Shown: positions 8,856 to 17,952 of the stretch, one piece after another
Layout: every line of letters begins with the position of its first letter
How positions within the stretch are numbered: position 1 is the first letter of the stretch
Source of the DNA: Propionicicella superfundia DSM 22317
GTDB taxonomy: Bacteria > Actinomycetota > Actinomycetes > Propionibacteriales > Propionibacteriaceae
Assembly (NCBI RefSeq): GCF_000423465.1
Contig: NZ_KE384022.1
Coordinates: 391,406-455,405, forward strand
Length of the DNA: 64,000 nt
Direction of reading: 5' to 3'
The notes under the pieces: model-generated
The model's database searches: none
Told to the model about the DNA's origin: nothing
The model's input: the letters and a program-made list of their open reading frames with translations, nothing else
Made by a program: the position numbers and the translations under genes

Positions 8856-10436
8856 TCAGCGGGCCTTCCGGATCGCGTCGCGGGCCCGCTGATACCGGTC
8901 GAGCTCGGCGGTCACCGGCGCCACGATCTCGGTGGATGCGACCGTCGCGACCGATCGGCGGATCGCCGTCCGGGCCCGCACCCGCTTGCGGCGGGCACCC
9001 AGCTCCACGCCGATCCGGCACACCCCCGCCAGGACGATCCCGGCCAGGGCCCCGCCCACCGCCAGCACCGTCTGGGCGGGGAAGCCCCACCAGGTCACGC
9101 CCGGGAGAGCAGGAAGCTGCAGGTACAGCAGCAGGAAGTCCACGGCCAGCCAGCCCAGACCCGCGACGACCGCGACGATGAGCAGCCATTGCAGGACGCG
9201 CACGACCGTCCACCAGGACTGTCCGCGTTCGAACTGCAGATCGGTCCCCGCGATCGCGGCGTCCAGCCTGCCGGGCAGCAACGCCCTGTTGCTGCGGGCG
9301 GCCTCCTTGACGGCGTCGGCCCAGCCGCGCGGCAGACCGGTGGCCGCCTGCTCGCCCAGCGCGCGGACGGCCATGTCCACCTGGGCGGTCTGCACCGGCG
9401 CCGCACCCGGCAGGGACGTCCGCGGCGCGGGGTCGAGCTCCGCCCGCTTCTCCCCGAGTCGCAGCCGCCGCAGCGGATCGGCGCGCAGCTTCGCGATCCA
9501 CGACAGCATCGGCCAGCCGGTCGCATAGGCTCCGCGGAGCCGCCATGCACGCCCGACGGCGTCCACGACGACCTCACCGCCTGCGGCCGCCACAAGGGAG
9601 TCGGTGAGCCTCCGGCCGACCTTCCGCTCCAGTTCGGGCACATCGGACGTCCCGAGCTGGGGTTCGAGCTCTGCCACGGCGCGCGAGATGTCGGCGGCCA
9701 GTCGCTTCGCCGCCGTCTGCTTCTCGCGCACGGCGGCGAGGATCCGCCGCCCGAGCTCGGGCACGCCCTGTCCCGTCTCGGCCGACACCGCGACCGTCGC
9801 GGACGCCGCGAGCCCCTCCGCGTCGAGCAGCCGTCGAAGGTCGCCCATGCACCGCTGCACCTCCTCGTCGGAGAGACGGTCGATCTGGTTCAACGCGACG
9901 ATCATCACGGCGGCGTGCCCTGCGAGCGGAATGAGGTACGACTCGTGGAGCGCCGCGTCGGCGTACTTCTGCGGATCCACGACCCACACGAGCATGTCGA
10001 CGAGCTCGACGAGACGATCGACCTGGAGCCGGTGCGCCTCGGCCGTCGAGTCGTGGTCGGGCAGATCCAGCAGGACGAGGTTGGTGACGTCGCTCTTCGG
10101 CGCGGGGATCAGTTGCCGCCGGGTCACCGCGAGCCAGTCCAGCAGAGCGGTCGGCACCTCGCTCCCCCACACCGCCGCCATCGTCTGTGCCGTCGTGGGA
10201 CGCCGCACGCCGGTCTGCGCGTACTGCGTGCCGGTGATCGCATTGAACAGGCTCGACTTCCCGGACCCCGTCGCCCCGGCGAGCGCCACGACCGTCCAGT
10301 CGCCCGAGAACGCCAGCCGCGAGGACGCGTTCGCGGCGACCTTCGCGGCGCGAGCCACGACCTCGTCGTCGGCGCGCCCCGCGGACAGCCGGGCCGCCTC
10401 GCCGAGAGCGGCGACCCGTTCGGCCAGCCCCGTCAC
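8856..10436 (-). CDS. Dynamin-like / YfjP-family membrane-associated GTPase (second of pair)
   Basis: 526 aa. G1 P-loop LAGATGSGKSSLFNAI (~residue 52), G3 LLDLPDHDS, G4 ALNQIDRL. About 300 residues further are two hydrophobic segments (VVRVLQWLLIVAVVAGLGWL and TVLAVGGALAGIVLAGVC), then a basic helical tail. Proteins of this layout occur as tandem pairs in actinobacteria; the Streptomyces DynA/DynB pair acts at sporulation septa. GTG start at 10,436 overlaps the upstream partner's TGA by 4 bp (GTGA), so the two are translationally coupled. The DynAB comparison is inference from layout. Confidence 0.75.
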   Translation of the reverse strand: MTGLAERVAALGEAARLSAGRADDEVVARAAKVAANASSRLAFSGDWTVVALAGATGSGKSSLFNAITGTQYAQTGVRRPTTAQTMAAVWGSEVPTALLDWLAVTRRQLIPAPKSDVTNLVLLDLPDHDSTAEAHRLQVDRLVELVDMLVWVVDPQKYADAALHESYLIPLAGHAAVMIVALNQIDRLSDEEVQRCMGDLRRLLDAEGLAASATVAVSAETGQGVPELGRRILAAVREKQTAAKRLAADISRAVAELEPQLGTSDVPELERKVGRRLTDSLVAAAGGEVVVDAVGRAWRLRGAYATGWPMLSWIAKLRADPLRRLRLGEKRAELDPAPRTSLPGAAPVQTAQVDMAVRALGEQAATGLPRGWADAVKEAARSNRALLPGRLDAAIAGTDLQFERGQSWWTVVRVLQWLLIVAVVAGLGWLAVDFLLLYLQLPALPGVTWWGFPAQTVLAVGGALAGIVLAGVCRIGVELGARRKRVRARTAIRRSVATVASTEIVAPVTAELDRYQRARDAIRKAR

Positions 10437-12286
10437 GGCCGGTCCTCGACGATCTCGGCGTCGACGATCTCGGGCACCTGCTCGGCACCCCCCGGCGCCA
10501 CGGCGGTGCCCAGCTCCGCCGGTTCCTGCGCCTGGCGGGCGGGCAGCGCCGCCGGTCCGGTGCCGGCCGGCAACTGCCCGGTGACGTCCGTCCAGCTCGA
10601 CGAGCGGGCGTGGACGACCAGGTCCACCGCGGCCCGGATCTCCTCCGCCGCCGTGTCCGTCACCCCTGTCGCCTCGAGCACCTGGTGGTACCGCACGAGC
10701 TCGTTGGCGATCGCGGCCTCGACCCGCGCGTCCAGGTCGGTCTTCGCCCGCGTGGCCAGCCGGCGTACGGCGTCCTCGCCGAAGACGGCCTCGAGCAGCC
10801 GTTGCGCCAGAACGGCCGTCCCGCCCGCGATGCCGATCTCGGCTCCGACGAGCCCGCCCGTCTGGGAGAACACGAGGATCATGAGCGCGACCCCGACCCC
10901 GTTGACGCCCAGGGCGAGGAACCGGGCCTGTACGCGCTTTCCCTTGCCCTCCTCGCTCACGAGCTCGAGCACGCCGCCCTGCCACTCCCGCACGATCCGC
11001 GCGGCGACCGCCGCGAAGTCGGACGAGGACGCCCCCAGCTCGGGATGCGCCGCGATCAGCTCCCGACCTGCCGGGTGGGCGCGCCACGCGGACTCGGCAC
11101 GTTCGGCGGCGGCGTCGGACTCGGCGCGGATGAGGGTCTCCAGCCCCGACTCGACGGCCACCTTCGCCTCGACGGCCTGTTTCGGCTCGCCTTTGACCGC
11201 TCCCCAGATGCGATCCCGGAACCGGCCGATCTTCCGTTCCACGACCCGGAAGAACTCCCCGGTGCCGACCAGGTCGTGCCAGCGGGTCAGCACCTCGCCG
11301 CGCAGCATCGTCCCGTCGGCCGTCTGCACGCTCACGGCTCGGGCCGCCTCGGCGTAGGACGCGTCGGCGTCGCTGCGCAACTGCGCCAGCGCCGCGGCCT
11401 GCTCGTCGACGGCCGTCGCCACCAGGGGCGCGGTGCGACACAGCGACACGAGCGCACCGTCGAGGGTCTGCAGCACGACCTTGTGGCGGGTGCGCCGGTC
11501 GGACGACATGTCCTCCAGCCACTCCCGGATCGGCGCGACGGCGGCCTCGGGCAGCAGTCCCTCGGCGTCGGTCTTCGTCTCGGGCACGGCGAACAGCGGC
11601 GAGGAGCCCAGACCGCCCGACAGCATGAGCTGCCCGAGATGGCTGGGCACCTCGGTCCAGGCGGCGGGCGGCACCCGGTCGACCACGACGCCCAGTGCGA
11701 CGCTGCGGTCGGCGGCCTCGCGCAGATACCGCCACGGCACGGCATCGGCGTAGCGCGCCGCGGACGTCACGAACAGCCACAGATCGGCCGCTCCGAGCAG
11801 TTGGTCGGCGAGGGCCCGGTTCTCGGTGACGACGGAGTCGATGTCGGGCGCGTCCAGCAGCGCCAGCCCGCGCGGCAGGGACGGCTCGGGCACCAGTTGC
11901 AGGACCCACGGGTAGTGCGACGGCTCGGAGGATCGCCCGAGCCCGGGCAGCACCCGTTGCGATCCGAACCAGTCGGTGTCGTCCGGGTGATGGATGAGGA
12001 CCGACGCCCGCGTCGTGGGACGGATCACACCTGCCGTGCTCACGACGCGTCCGACGAGGCTGTTCACCAGGGTCGACTTGCCGGCGCCCGTCGAGCCGCC
12101 GACCACCGTCAGCAGCGGGGCGTCCAGGTGAGCCAGCCGAGGGAGCAGATAGTCGTCGAGCTGGTTGGTGAGCGTGCGGACGGCCACCTTCTGGCTCTCT
12201 GCTCCCGGCAGGGGCAGCGGCAGCGTCGCCGCCGCCAACGCGCTGCGCAGCCGTTCCAGTGCGGATGTCAACTCACCCGTGCCCAC
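10433..12286 (-). CDS. Dynamin-like GTPase (first of pair)
   Basis: 617 aa. G1 VGGSTGAGKSTLVNSLVG (~residue 46), G3 LLDAPDIDSV, a possible G4 VVDRVPPA. A long helical middle and a glycine-rich hydrophobic hairpin (ALGVNGVGVALMILVFSQTG...GIAGGTAVLAQRLLEAVFG) resemble the membrane paddle of bacterial dynamin-like proteins. The second GTG (12,286) is chosen because GAGGAG lies 5 nt upstream; a GTG two codons earlier is too close to it. Coupled to the downstream GTPase. The C-terminal tail is acidic and proline-rich. Likely role: membrane remodelling or septum support. Confidence 0.75.
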   Translation of the reverse strand: MGTGELTSALERLRSALAAATLPLPLPGAESQKVAVRTLTNQLDDYLLPRLAHLDAPLLTVVGGSTGAGKSTLVNSLVGRVVSTAGVIRPTTRASVLIHHPDDTDWFGSQRVLPGLGRSSEPSHYPWVLQLVPEPSLPRGLALLDAPDIDSVVTENRALADQLLGAADLWLFVTSAARYADAVPWRYLREAADRSVALGVVVDRVPPAAWTEVPSHLGQLMLSGGLGSSPLFAVPETKTDAEGLLPEAAVAPIREWLEDMSSDRRTRHKVVLQTLDGALVSLCRTAPLVATAVDEQAAALAQLRSDADASYAEAARAVSVQTADGTMLRGEVLTRWHDLVGTGEFFRVVERKIGRFRDRIWGAVKGEPKQAVEAKVAVESGLETLIRAESDAAAERAESAWRAHPAGRELIAAHPELGASSSDFAAVAARIVREWQGGVLELVSEEGKGKRVQARFLALGVNGVGVALMILVFSQTGGLVGAEIGIAGGTAVLAQRLLEAVFGEDAVRRLATRAKTDLDARVEAAIANELVRYHQVLEATGVTDTAAEEIRAAVDLVVHARSSSWTDVTGQLPAGTGPAALPARQAQEPAELGTAVAPGGAEQVPEIVDAEIVEDRP

Positions 12287-12481
12287 GGACACTCCTCGCT
12301 CGTTCGGGCCGATCCTACCGGCGCCATCCTGCACCTCCCGTGATTGGCCCGGCTGGTCCGCGTGGCGGTCGCTGCGGATGCGCGCCGGCGACTCGAAGGC
12401 CCGCCTCCCGGTGGATCCGGGCCTTCCATCCGGCCCGGTCGCGGTCGTAGGGTCATCCCCAAGTTTCTCCGAGGAGGTTCA

Positions 12482-14371
12482 ATGACGAAGCTGGAAGGGG
12501 ACGTCTCCTACCCCGATCCCGCCATCGGTGCGTCGTCCCACGTCCCCGATCCCGACGGGTTGCGCCGCGCGGCCGCCGCCGATCCAGCGGGATTCTGGGC
12601 CGATCGCGCCGCCGAACTCGAGTGGTACGAGCCCTGGGACACCGTGCTGGACGACGCCAACGCGCCGTTCTTCACCTGGTTCGTCGGCGGGAAGACGAAC
12701 ATCGTCCGCAACGCCATCGACCGTCATCTCGCCGGCCCGAACAAGAACAAGCTCGCACTGATCTGGCTCAGCGAGGACGGCACGGAGCACAGGACGTTCA
12801 GCTACTTCAGTCTCGCCCGGCAGGTCAACCAGATGGCCAACATCATCGTCTCGATGGGCGTCCGCAAGGGGGACCGCGTCACCATCTACCTGCCGCGCAT
12901 CCCCGAGGTCGTGTTCGCGATGCTGGCCTGCGCGAAGATCGGCGCCGTGCATTCGGTCATCTTCGCCGGCTTCTCGGCCGATGCGTTGCAGAGCCGTATC
13001 GACGACTCCGAGTCGAAGCTCGTCATCACCGCCGACGGATCGTGGGTGAACGGGAGCATCTTCCCGCTCAAGGACATCGTCGACGACGCCGCCCGGCACA
13101 CGCCCTCGGTCGAGAACGTGATCGTCGTGAAGCGCACCGGTCAGGACGTCGCCATGGACCCCCTGCGCGACCACTGGTACCACGACCTGACCGTGCTGCC
13201 CATCGCCAAGGGGCGGTGCGAGACCGAGGTGATGGACGCCGAGGATCCCCTCTACATCCTGTACACCTCGGGCTCGACCGGGAAGCCGAAGGCCATCCTG
13301 CACACCCACGGCGGCTACATGGTCGGCACGTACACCACGCTCAAGTACTGCTTCGACATCCGCCCCGAGGACCGGTTCTGGTGCACCGCCGACCCCGGCT
13401 GGGTGACCGGCCACTCCTACCTCGTGTACGGGCCGCTGCTGACCGGCGCGACGACCTTCATGTTCGAGGGCGGCCCGACCTATCCTTACCCCAACCGCTG
13501 GTTTCAACTCATCGAGTACTACGGGATCACGGCGTTCTACACGGCGCCGACCGCCATCCGCTCGCTCATGCGGTTCGGCGAGGCGTGGCCGAACCGTCAC
13601 GACCTCAGTTCGCTGCGGCTGCTCGGCACGGTCGGCGAACCGATCAACCCCGAGGCATGGCACTGGTTCCACCGGGTCGTCGGCAAACAGAGGTGCCCCG
13701 TGATCGACACCTGGTGGCAGACCGAGACGGGCATGTTCCAGATCACCCAGGTGCCCGGCGAGCCGCAGAAGCCCGGGTCGGCCGGAAAGCCGTTCTTCGG
13801 CCAGGAGGCCGAGATCCTCGATGACGCAGGCAATCCCGTGCCGGACGGCGAGGAGGGCTTCCTCGTCCTGAAGAACCCCTGGCCGGCGATGATGCGGACG
13901 CTGTTCAAGGACGACGAGCGGTACGTGAGCCAGTACTGGTCGAAATACCCCGGCAAGTACCTCGCCGGAGACTCCGCCCGCCGGGACGCCGACGGGTATT
14001 TCTGGATCATCGGCCGCACCGACGACGTCATCAAGGTGTCGGGGCACCGGCTCGGGACGGCCGAGATCGAGTCGGCGCTCGTGTCGCACCCCGCGGTCGC
14101 CGAGGCGGCTGCCATCGGCCTCCCGCACGACGTCAAGGGCAACGCGATCCACGTGTTCGTCGTGCTCCGCCTCGGGTACGAGCCCGGCGAGGGCTTGGCC
14201 GAGGAGTTGCGCCGCCACGTGTCGCAGCACCTGTCCCCGATCGCGAAGCCCGACTGGATCGACTTCGCCGAGAAACTGCCGAAGACCCGTTCGGGCAAGA
14301 TCATGCGACGCGTCCTGAAGGCGCGTGCCCTCGGCCAGCCCGAGGGAGACCTCTCCACCCTGGAGGAGTGA
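12482..14371 (+). CDS. acsA: Acetyl-CoA synthetase (AMP-forming)
   Basis: 629 aa. Converts acetate, ATP and CoA to acetyl-CoA via acetyl-AMP. Motifs: YTSGSTGKPKAIL (P-loop), TWWQTETGMF (the WWQTETG tryptophan restricts the pocket to acetate), RRDADGYFWIIGRTDDVIKV (hinge) and PKTRSGKIMRR, whose lysine is the target of protein acetyltransferase regulation in this family. ATG at 12,482 follows GAGGAGGTTCA, a near-perfect ribosome site. It is transcribed divergently from the GTPase pair across a 195-bp intergenic region. Propionate activation is possible but less likely given the tryptophan. Confidence 0.92.
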   Translation: MTKLEGDVSYPDPAIGASSHVPDPDGLRRAAAADPAGFWADRAAELEWYEPWDTVLDDANAPFFTWFVGGKTNIVRNAIDRHLAGPNKNKLALIWLSEDGTEHRTFSYFSLARQVNQMANIIVSMGVRKGDRVTIYLPRIPEVVFAMLACAKIGAVHSVIFAGFSADALQSRIDDSESKLVITADGSWVNGSIFPLKDIVDDAARHTPSVENVIVVKRTGQDVAMDPLRDHWYHDLTVLPIAKGRCETEVMDAEDPLYILYTSGSTGKPKAILHTHGGYMVGTYTTLKYCFDIRPEDRFWCTADPGWVTGHSYLVYGPLLTGATTFMFEGGPTYPYPNRWFQLIEYYGITAFYTAPTAIRSLMRFGEAWPNRHDLSSLRLLGTVGEPINPEAWHWFHRVVGKQRCPVIDTWWQTETGMFQITQVPGEPQKPGSAGKPFFGQEAEILDDAGNPVPDGEEGFLVLKNPWPAMMRTLFKDDERYVSQYWSKYPGKYLAGDSARRDADGYFWIIGRTDDVIKVSGHRLGTAEIESALVSHPAVAEAAAIGLPHDVKGNAIHVFVVLRLGYEPGEGLAEELRRHVSQHLSPIAKPDWIDFAEKLPKTRSGKIMRRVLKARALGQPEGDLSTLEE

Positions 14372-14484
14372 CCGGGATCCGCGGACGTCCGTCCCCGGTC
14401 GCCGTACCGGCGGACGGTTCGTCCCGGCCCGAACACCTGCGTGCTGACCGCCGCACCGGCCGAAGGACCCGGGTCTCGCGCGAA

Positions 14485-14518
14485 GCGACCGCGGCCGGGT
14501 GACTCGGACCGCGGTCGC
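14485..14518 (+). terminator. Hairpin downstream of acsA, terminator-like
   Basis: Perfect 10-bp inverted repeat GCGACCGCGG / CCGCGGTCGC with a 14-nt loop, 114 bp past the acsA stop. There is no U-tract, as is usual for high-GC actinobacterial terminators. Function inferred from position. Confidence 0.4.
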
Positions 14519-14611
14519 CCCCCGTGAGCGCGAACAAACCATAAACGCGGTCAGCGAGAGCATCAATTGAACGAAGCATTACTCACCTCCCGCACAGACA
14601 ACCAAAGTGAC

Positions 14612-14917
14612 CTAATTTCTCGAAGAGATTCCTCGCTGGGCGTTTATCTCCTTGAGCTCGGTTTCACTAAGCAACTCTTCGAGCTGAGCTCGTAGACTAT
14701 TCCCAGGCGGAGCGTCCGCATTCAGAGACAACCCCTCGACATATTCATCATCAGATATATCCCTCATGAAATAAGACTTGGCCAACCAGGCATCTCGCGC
14801 CGTTCCTACATATCCGGCGATCACGTGAGTCGCAACAAAGAACTCCAGGGAGTCCCTAAGCTGGGGGTCCTCGATGTCCGAAAAGAGACCGGGCATGAGG
14901 TTCTCGAGCACATTCAT
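14612..14917 (-). CDS. Hypothetical protein in an AT-richer patch
   Basis: A 101-aa acidic, helical protein of no family I recognise (starts MNVLENLMPGLFSDIEDPQL, ends NAQRGISSRN). Codon use is clearly less GC-biased than the neighbours (codons such as AAA, GAA, ATA appear), pointing to transfer. It lies next to broken IS630 and IS481 remnants, so it may be cargo or debris of a lost element. No convincing ribosome site is seen at the ATG at 14,917. Confidence 0.5.
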   Translation of the reverse strand: MNVLENLMPGLFSDIEDPQLRDSLEFFVATHVIAGYVGTARDAWLAKSYFMRDISDDEYVEGLSLNADAPPGNSLRAQLEELLSETELKEINAQRGISSRN

Positions 14918-15119
14918 GACGAGAGATTAGCGACGGGAAGCACTGGCGTCAAGACTCCCGCAACTCATCTCGCGTGACTCGATCACGTAGAGCCTTCTGA
15001 CTATGTAAGTCAGAATCGGCGAATACTCAACAACCGATCGGGGTGCCGACCAGCGAGACGGCGTAAGCTCGGAGAGATGCGTAGCTCGCGGACCGCTGGG
15101 CACCTGAGGACCACCCCGT

Positions 15120-15202
15120 CTAGTGGCCCGTGTTTGAAGTCTGCTGACGGTTGGCTTTCTTGAGGATTTCGTCTGCGGTTTTGGCCCACACGAATGGGTG
15201 GC
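15120..15202 (-). pseudogene. IS630-family transposase remnant (C-terminal tail only)
   Basis: The minus strand reads HPFVWAKTADEILKKANRQQ followed by TSNTGH and a TAG stop at 15,120-15,122. I recognise this as the terminal sequence of IS630-type transposases. Everything upstream of about codon -27 is missing: the sequence is replaced at ~15,200 by the IS481 remnant on the opposite strand. It is a deletion or insertion scar, not a functional gene. Confidence 0.6.
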
Positions 15203-15614
15203 ACTGATTGATGATCACTCACGGTTGGCCTACTCAAAGATCCTGCCCGACGAGAAAGGGACCACCTGCGTGGCGTTCCCAGACCGCGCGATCGCCTACT
15301 TCGCCAGCCACGGCATCACCCGCATCCACCGACTCATGACCGACAACGCCTGGGCCTACCGGTACTCACTCGGAGCAGTATGTACTCGGCACGGCATCCG
15401 GCAAAAGCTCATCAAGCCTCACTGTCCCTGGCAGAACGGCAAGATCGAACGACTCAACCGCACTCTCGCCACCGAGTGGGCCTACCGGCAGGCCTTCACC
15501 AGCAACGACGACCGGCGAGCCGCCCTTGCGCCCTGGCTCGAGCACGACAGCACTGAACGCCGCCACAGCGCACTCGGAGGTCAACCCCCCATCAGCCGAC
15601 GGTCACCAACCTGA
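15198..15614 (+). pseudogene. IS481-family transposase remnant (DDE catalytic half only)
   Basis: 138 codons of an rve-type integrase core: LIDDHSRLAYSKILPDEKGT (first Asp), RLMTDNAWAYR (second Asp), HCPWQNGKIERLNRTLATEW (catalytic Glu) and the tail RRHSALGGQPPISR. The family's N-terminal HTH half (~180 residues) is absent, and the frame starts exactly at the junction with the IS630 remnant. No terminal inverted repeats were found, so it is not mobile on its own. Confidence 0.8.
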
Positions 15615-15811
15615 TGGCCGGGTACAGCTAGCGCAGATGCTCCGACGCCCGGAGGAGGCGCCTCTTCGTCGGAGTGGAGCCTCTTGGTTCAGGTCCGTGT
15701 TCGACCAGGGACTGACTTGGTCGCCTGTTTCGGCAATACGCAAGCCCCTGGACGTCGTTCTCGGATTCTCGCGGGTAAGGACACCATTGCCGTCGCGAGC
15801 GGGTCCGGTGA

Positions 15812-15975
15812 ACTGCGACTTTCTGTACCTTCTGCCGACACTCAGCGCGACAGCGGGCCCGGACTGCGGGTTTTCGTACCGAATAGTGCAGCCCAGCGCG
15901 CTTATTCGGTACAGAAAGGCGCGTCCGTCAATGAAGGCCTCTCCCACTGGCGCCATTCGGTACAAAAAGCCGCAT
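15812..15975. repeat. Intergenic repeat family 2, locus 1 (four units)
   Basis: Four related units: ACTGCGACTTTCTGTACC at 15,812-15,829; one containing GCGGGTTTTCGTACCGAAT at 15,862-15,885; the opposite orientation TATTCGGTACAGAAAGGCGC at 15,903-15,922; and at 15,953-15,975 a unit containing CCATTCGGTACAAAAAGCCG. The second and third form an imperfect large palindrome. The same units recur at 45,638-45,800, 30 kb away. The remainder of the 392-bp gap (15,615-16,006) shows nothing else. Confidence 0.7.
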
Positions 15976-16006
15976 CACGCCAGGACAGGGCGAGCAGCAG
16001 GTCCGC

Positions 16007-17437
16007 TCAGGATCCGATCGGCCTGCCGGACGGAGGGGCGAACGCGGGCGGGGGCGCCGGGGGCGTCGCTCCAGCGCCGGGGGCAGGCCAACTGCCGCCG
16101 AGCCCCGCGGGACCGGGATAGGAGGTCGGCGGCTCGAACTCGGCCTTCTTCCGGCGGGTCCACCACCGGAACTCGAACCGGGTCTCGGCCGGGTTGTCGA
16201 TCGCCGCCGGCCGCAGGGCGCGGATGTCCCAGAGAAGCTCCTCCTCGCGGACCGCGCCGAGATGGTCCACCAGGCCACGCGTCATGCCGTCCCGCAGGTA
16301 CGCCAACTCGGTGAGCCGCCGCTGCAGCCTGGTGGTCGCGACGACGGTGCGCCAGTCCCGCCACCAGGCGAGCACCTGCGCCCGGAACCGCGACCGCAGC
16401 CGTCCGGTCGCGATCGGGTCGTACGGCCGCAGCCAGCCCATGCGGACGTAGTCGGTGAGCCGGGCGCGGATCAGCCGCCCCTGCTCCAGCGTGGCGAAGA
16501 GGATCGTGACGACGGCGCCGAGGACCAGCGGCAACGCCACCCACAGGTACAGCGACTGCTGGGTGTCGTCGCTGGCGACGGTGACGGTGCCGTTGAACGA
16601 CATGTGCAGCAGCGCCGCGGTCAGGAACCCGGTGAGCGGTGCCATGACCCGGACGATGCGGGACTTCGACCGGAGGCCGTAGACCAGGCCGACGGCCGTC
16701 ATCATCGTGAAGAGCGGATGCCCGAAGGCCGTGTAGAAGCCGCGCAGCCACACCAGTTGCAGCGTCGCCGCCTCGGCGTCGGCGCCGGTGTCGGCGTTGG
16801 TCGTCGCGTACAGGAACGCACGCATGTAGTACAGGATGTTCTCGGTGAACGCGAAGCCCGCCGCCGACAGCCCGGCGAGGCTGATGACCTGCAGGCGCGA
16901 CACGAGCCGGTTGCGGGCCAGGATCGCGAGCAGGAAGAGAACGGTCGCCTTCGTGAACTCCTCGACGAACGGTGCGACGAAGATCGCGGGCCCCGCCGCC
17001 GTCGCCGGGTCGCCGTTGCCCTGCACCGCCATCTGCTCGGCCGCCCACGTGTTGACGTGGATGGCGATGTACGTCGACACGGAGATGCCCCACCCGAGGG
17101 AGAGGTACCACAGCGCGAACGGAGCGCGGCGATACCGGTCGACGAACCGGAACAGGACGATCCAGACGGCGAGCGTCGGGAGCGCCCACCAGAACGACTT
17201 CCGCAACGCCTCGGTCAGCATCGCCGTGATCGTGGGGTCGTTGCGCTGAGCGGGATCGCTCGGCAAGGACATGTCCCACATCGCCCACAGGAGCACGGCG
17301 AACACGATCGTCGAGCCCACGCACGCCCACAGCCACGGGTTGCCGAAGACACGCTGCGACCAGGACGCATTCGAATCGCGCTTCGGCGCCAGACCGTTGC
17401 GGAAGCGAGCGCGACGTTCGGCGACGGAGGACGACAT
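16007..17437 (-). CDS. PrsW family intramembrane metalloprotease
   Basis: 476 aa with about eight hydrophobic segments. It carries the glutamate/histidine motifs of the PrsW/CAAX-like clan: PFVEEFTKATVLF, AGFAFTENILYYM, FGHPLFTMM and LLHMSFNG, in order. PrsW cleaves an anti-sigma factor in Bacillus; the target here is unknown. The C-terminal ~170 residues are cytoplasmic and end in a Pro/Ala/Gly-rich tail. ATG at 17,437; the upstream 4-TM gene stops 5 bp before it, so they form one transcript with the 711-aa protein gene. Its 3' side meets repeat family 2. Confidence 0.85.
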   Translation of the reverse strand: MSSSVAERRARFRNGLAPKRDSNASWSQRVFGNPWLWACVGSTIVFAVLLWAMWDMSLPSDPAQRNDPTITAMLTEALRKSFWWALPTLAVWIVLFRFVDRYRRAPFALWYLSLGWGISVSTYIAIHVNTWAAEQMAVQGNGDPATAAGPAIFVAPFVEEFTKATVLFLLAILARNRLVSRLQVISLAGLSAAGFAFTENILYYMRAFLYATTNADTGADAEAATLQLVWLRGFYTAFGHPLFTMMTAVGLVYGLRSKSRIVRVMAPLTGFLTAALLHMSFNGTVTVASDDTQQSLYLWVALPLVLGAVVTILFATLEQGRLIRARLTDYVRMGWLRPYDPIATGRLRSRFRAQVLAWWRDWRTVVATTRLQRRLTELAYLRDGMTRGLVDHLGAVREEELLWDIRALRPAAIDNPAETRFEFRWWTRRKKAEFEPPTSYPGPAGLGGSWPAPGAGATPPAPPPAFAPPSGRPIGS

Positions 17438-17442
17438 GTGGT

Positions 17443-17952
17443 TCAGGGTACCGGGCGCCCCGAACCCGCTCGGACATGGCCCGTTCGGCGATCCGGGCGC
17501 GGCGGGAGGACGGCCTGCAGGATCGCGTACAGGATGCCGGCGGGTGCGGTGACCGCCCCGTACACGAACGTACCCAGGACGAGGGTGAGGACGACCACCT
17601 CGGAACTGTCTCCGGCGGGCCACAGCACGACGGTCCCGACCGCGCACAGCAGCAGCCACCACCACACCCAGGCCCGCACCGCGCGTCCGGCCGGGGCGGT
17701 CACGACGAGCAGGGTCCCGGCCGCCATCGCGACCGCGTACCCGTCCGCCACCCACGGGAGCTCGGTCACGACGCCGGAGGGTTCGATGAGTGCCACGTAG
17801 ACCAACCCGGCGAAGGCCCCCAACAGCGACGCGAGCAGCACGGGGCGGCGCCGCGGGTCCGGACCGGGGCGCGGCCCGCCGTCGAACGCGGGGTTCCGGC
17901 GGGGCGGTCCGGCCGTCCGCACCGGCCTCGGCTGCCAGGTCGGCGACGTCAC
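17443..17952 (-). CDS. Small membrane protein, four predicted TM segments
   Basis: 169 aa. A proline/arginine-rich cytoplasmic N-terminus (~35 residues) is followed by four hydrophobic stretches (VLLASLLGAFAGLVYVALI; AVAMAAGTLLVVTA; AWVWWWLLLCAVGTVVLW; VVVLTLVLGTFVYGAVTA) and a basic tail. No family recognised. GTG start overlaps the upstream TGA by 4 bp (GTGA), so translation depends on the 711-aa gene. Probably a membrane partner of the operon. Confidence 0.65.
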   Translation of the reverse strand: MTSPTWQPRPVRTAGPPRRNPAFDGGPRPGPDPRRRPVLLASLLGAFAGLVYVALIEPSGVVTELPWVADGYAVAMAAGTLLVVTAPAGRAVRAWVWWWLLLCAVGTVVLWPAGDSSEVVVLTLVLGTFVYGAVTAPAGILYAILQAVLPPRPDRRTGHVRAGSGRPVP

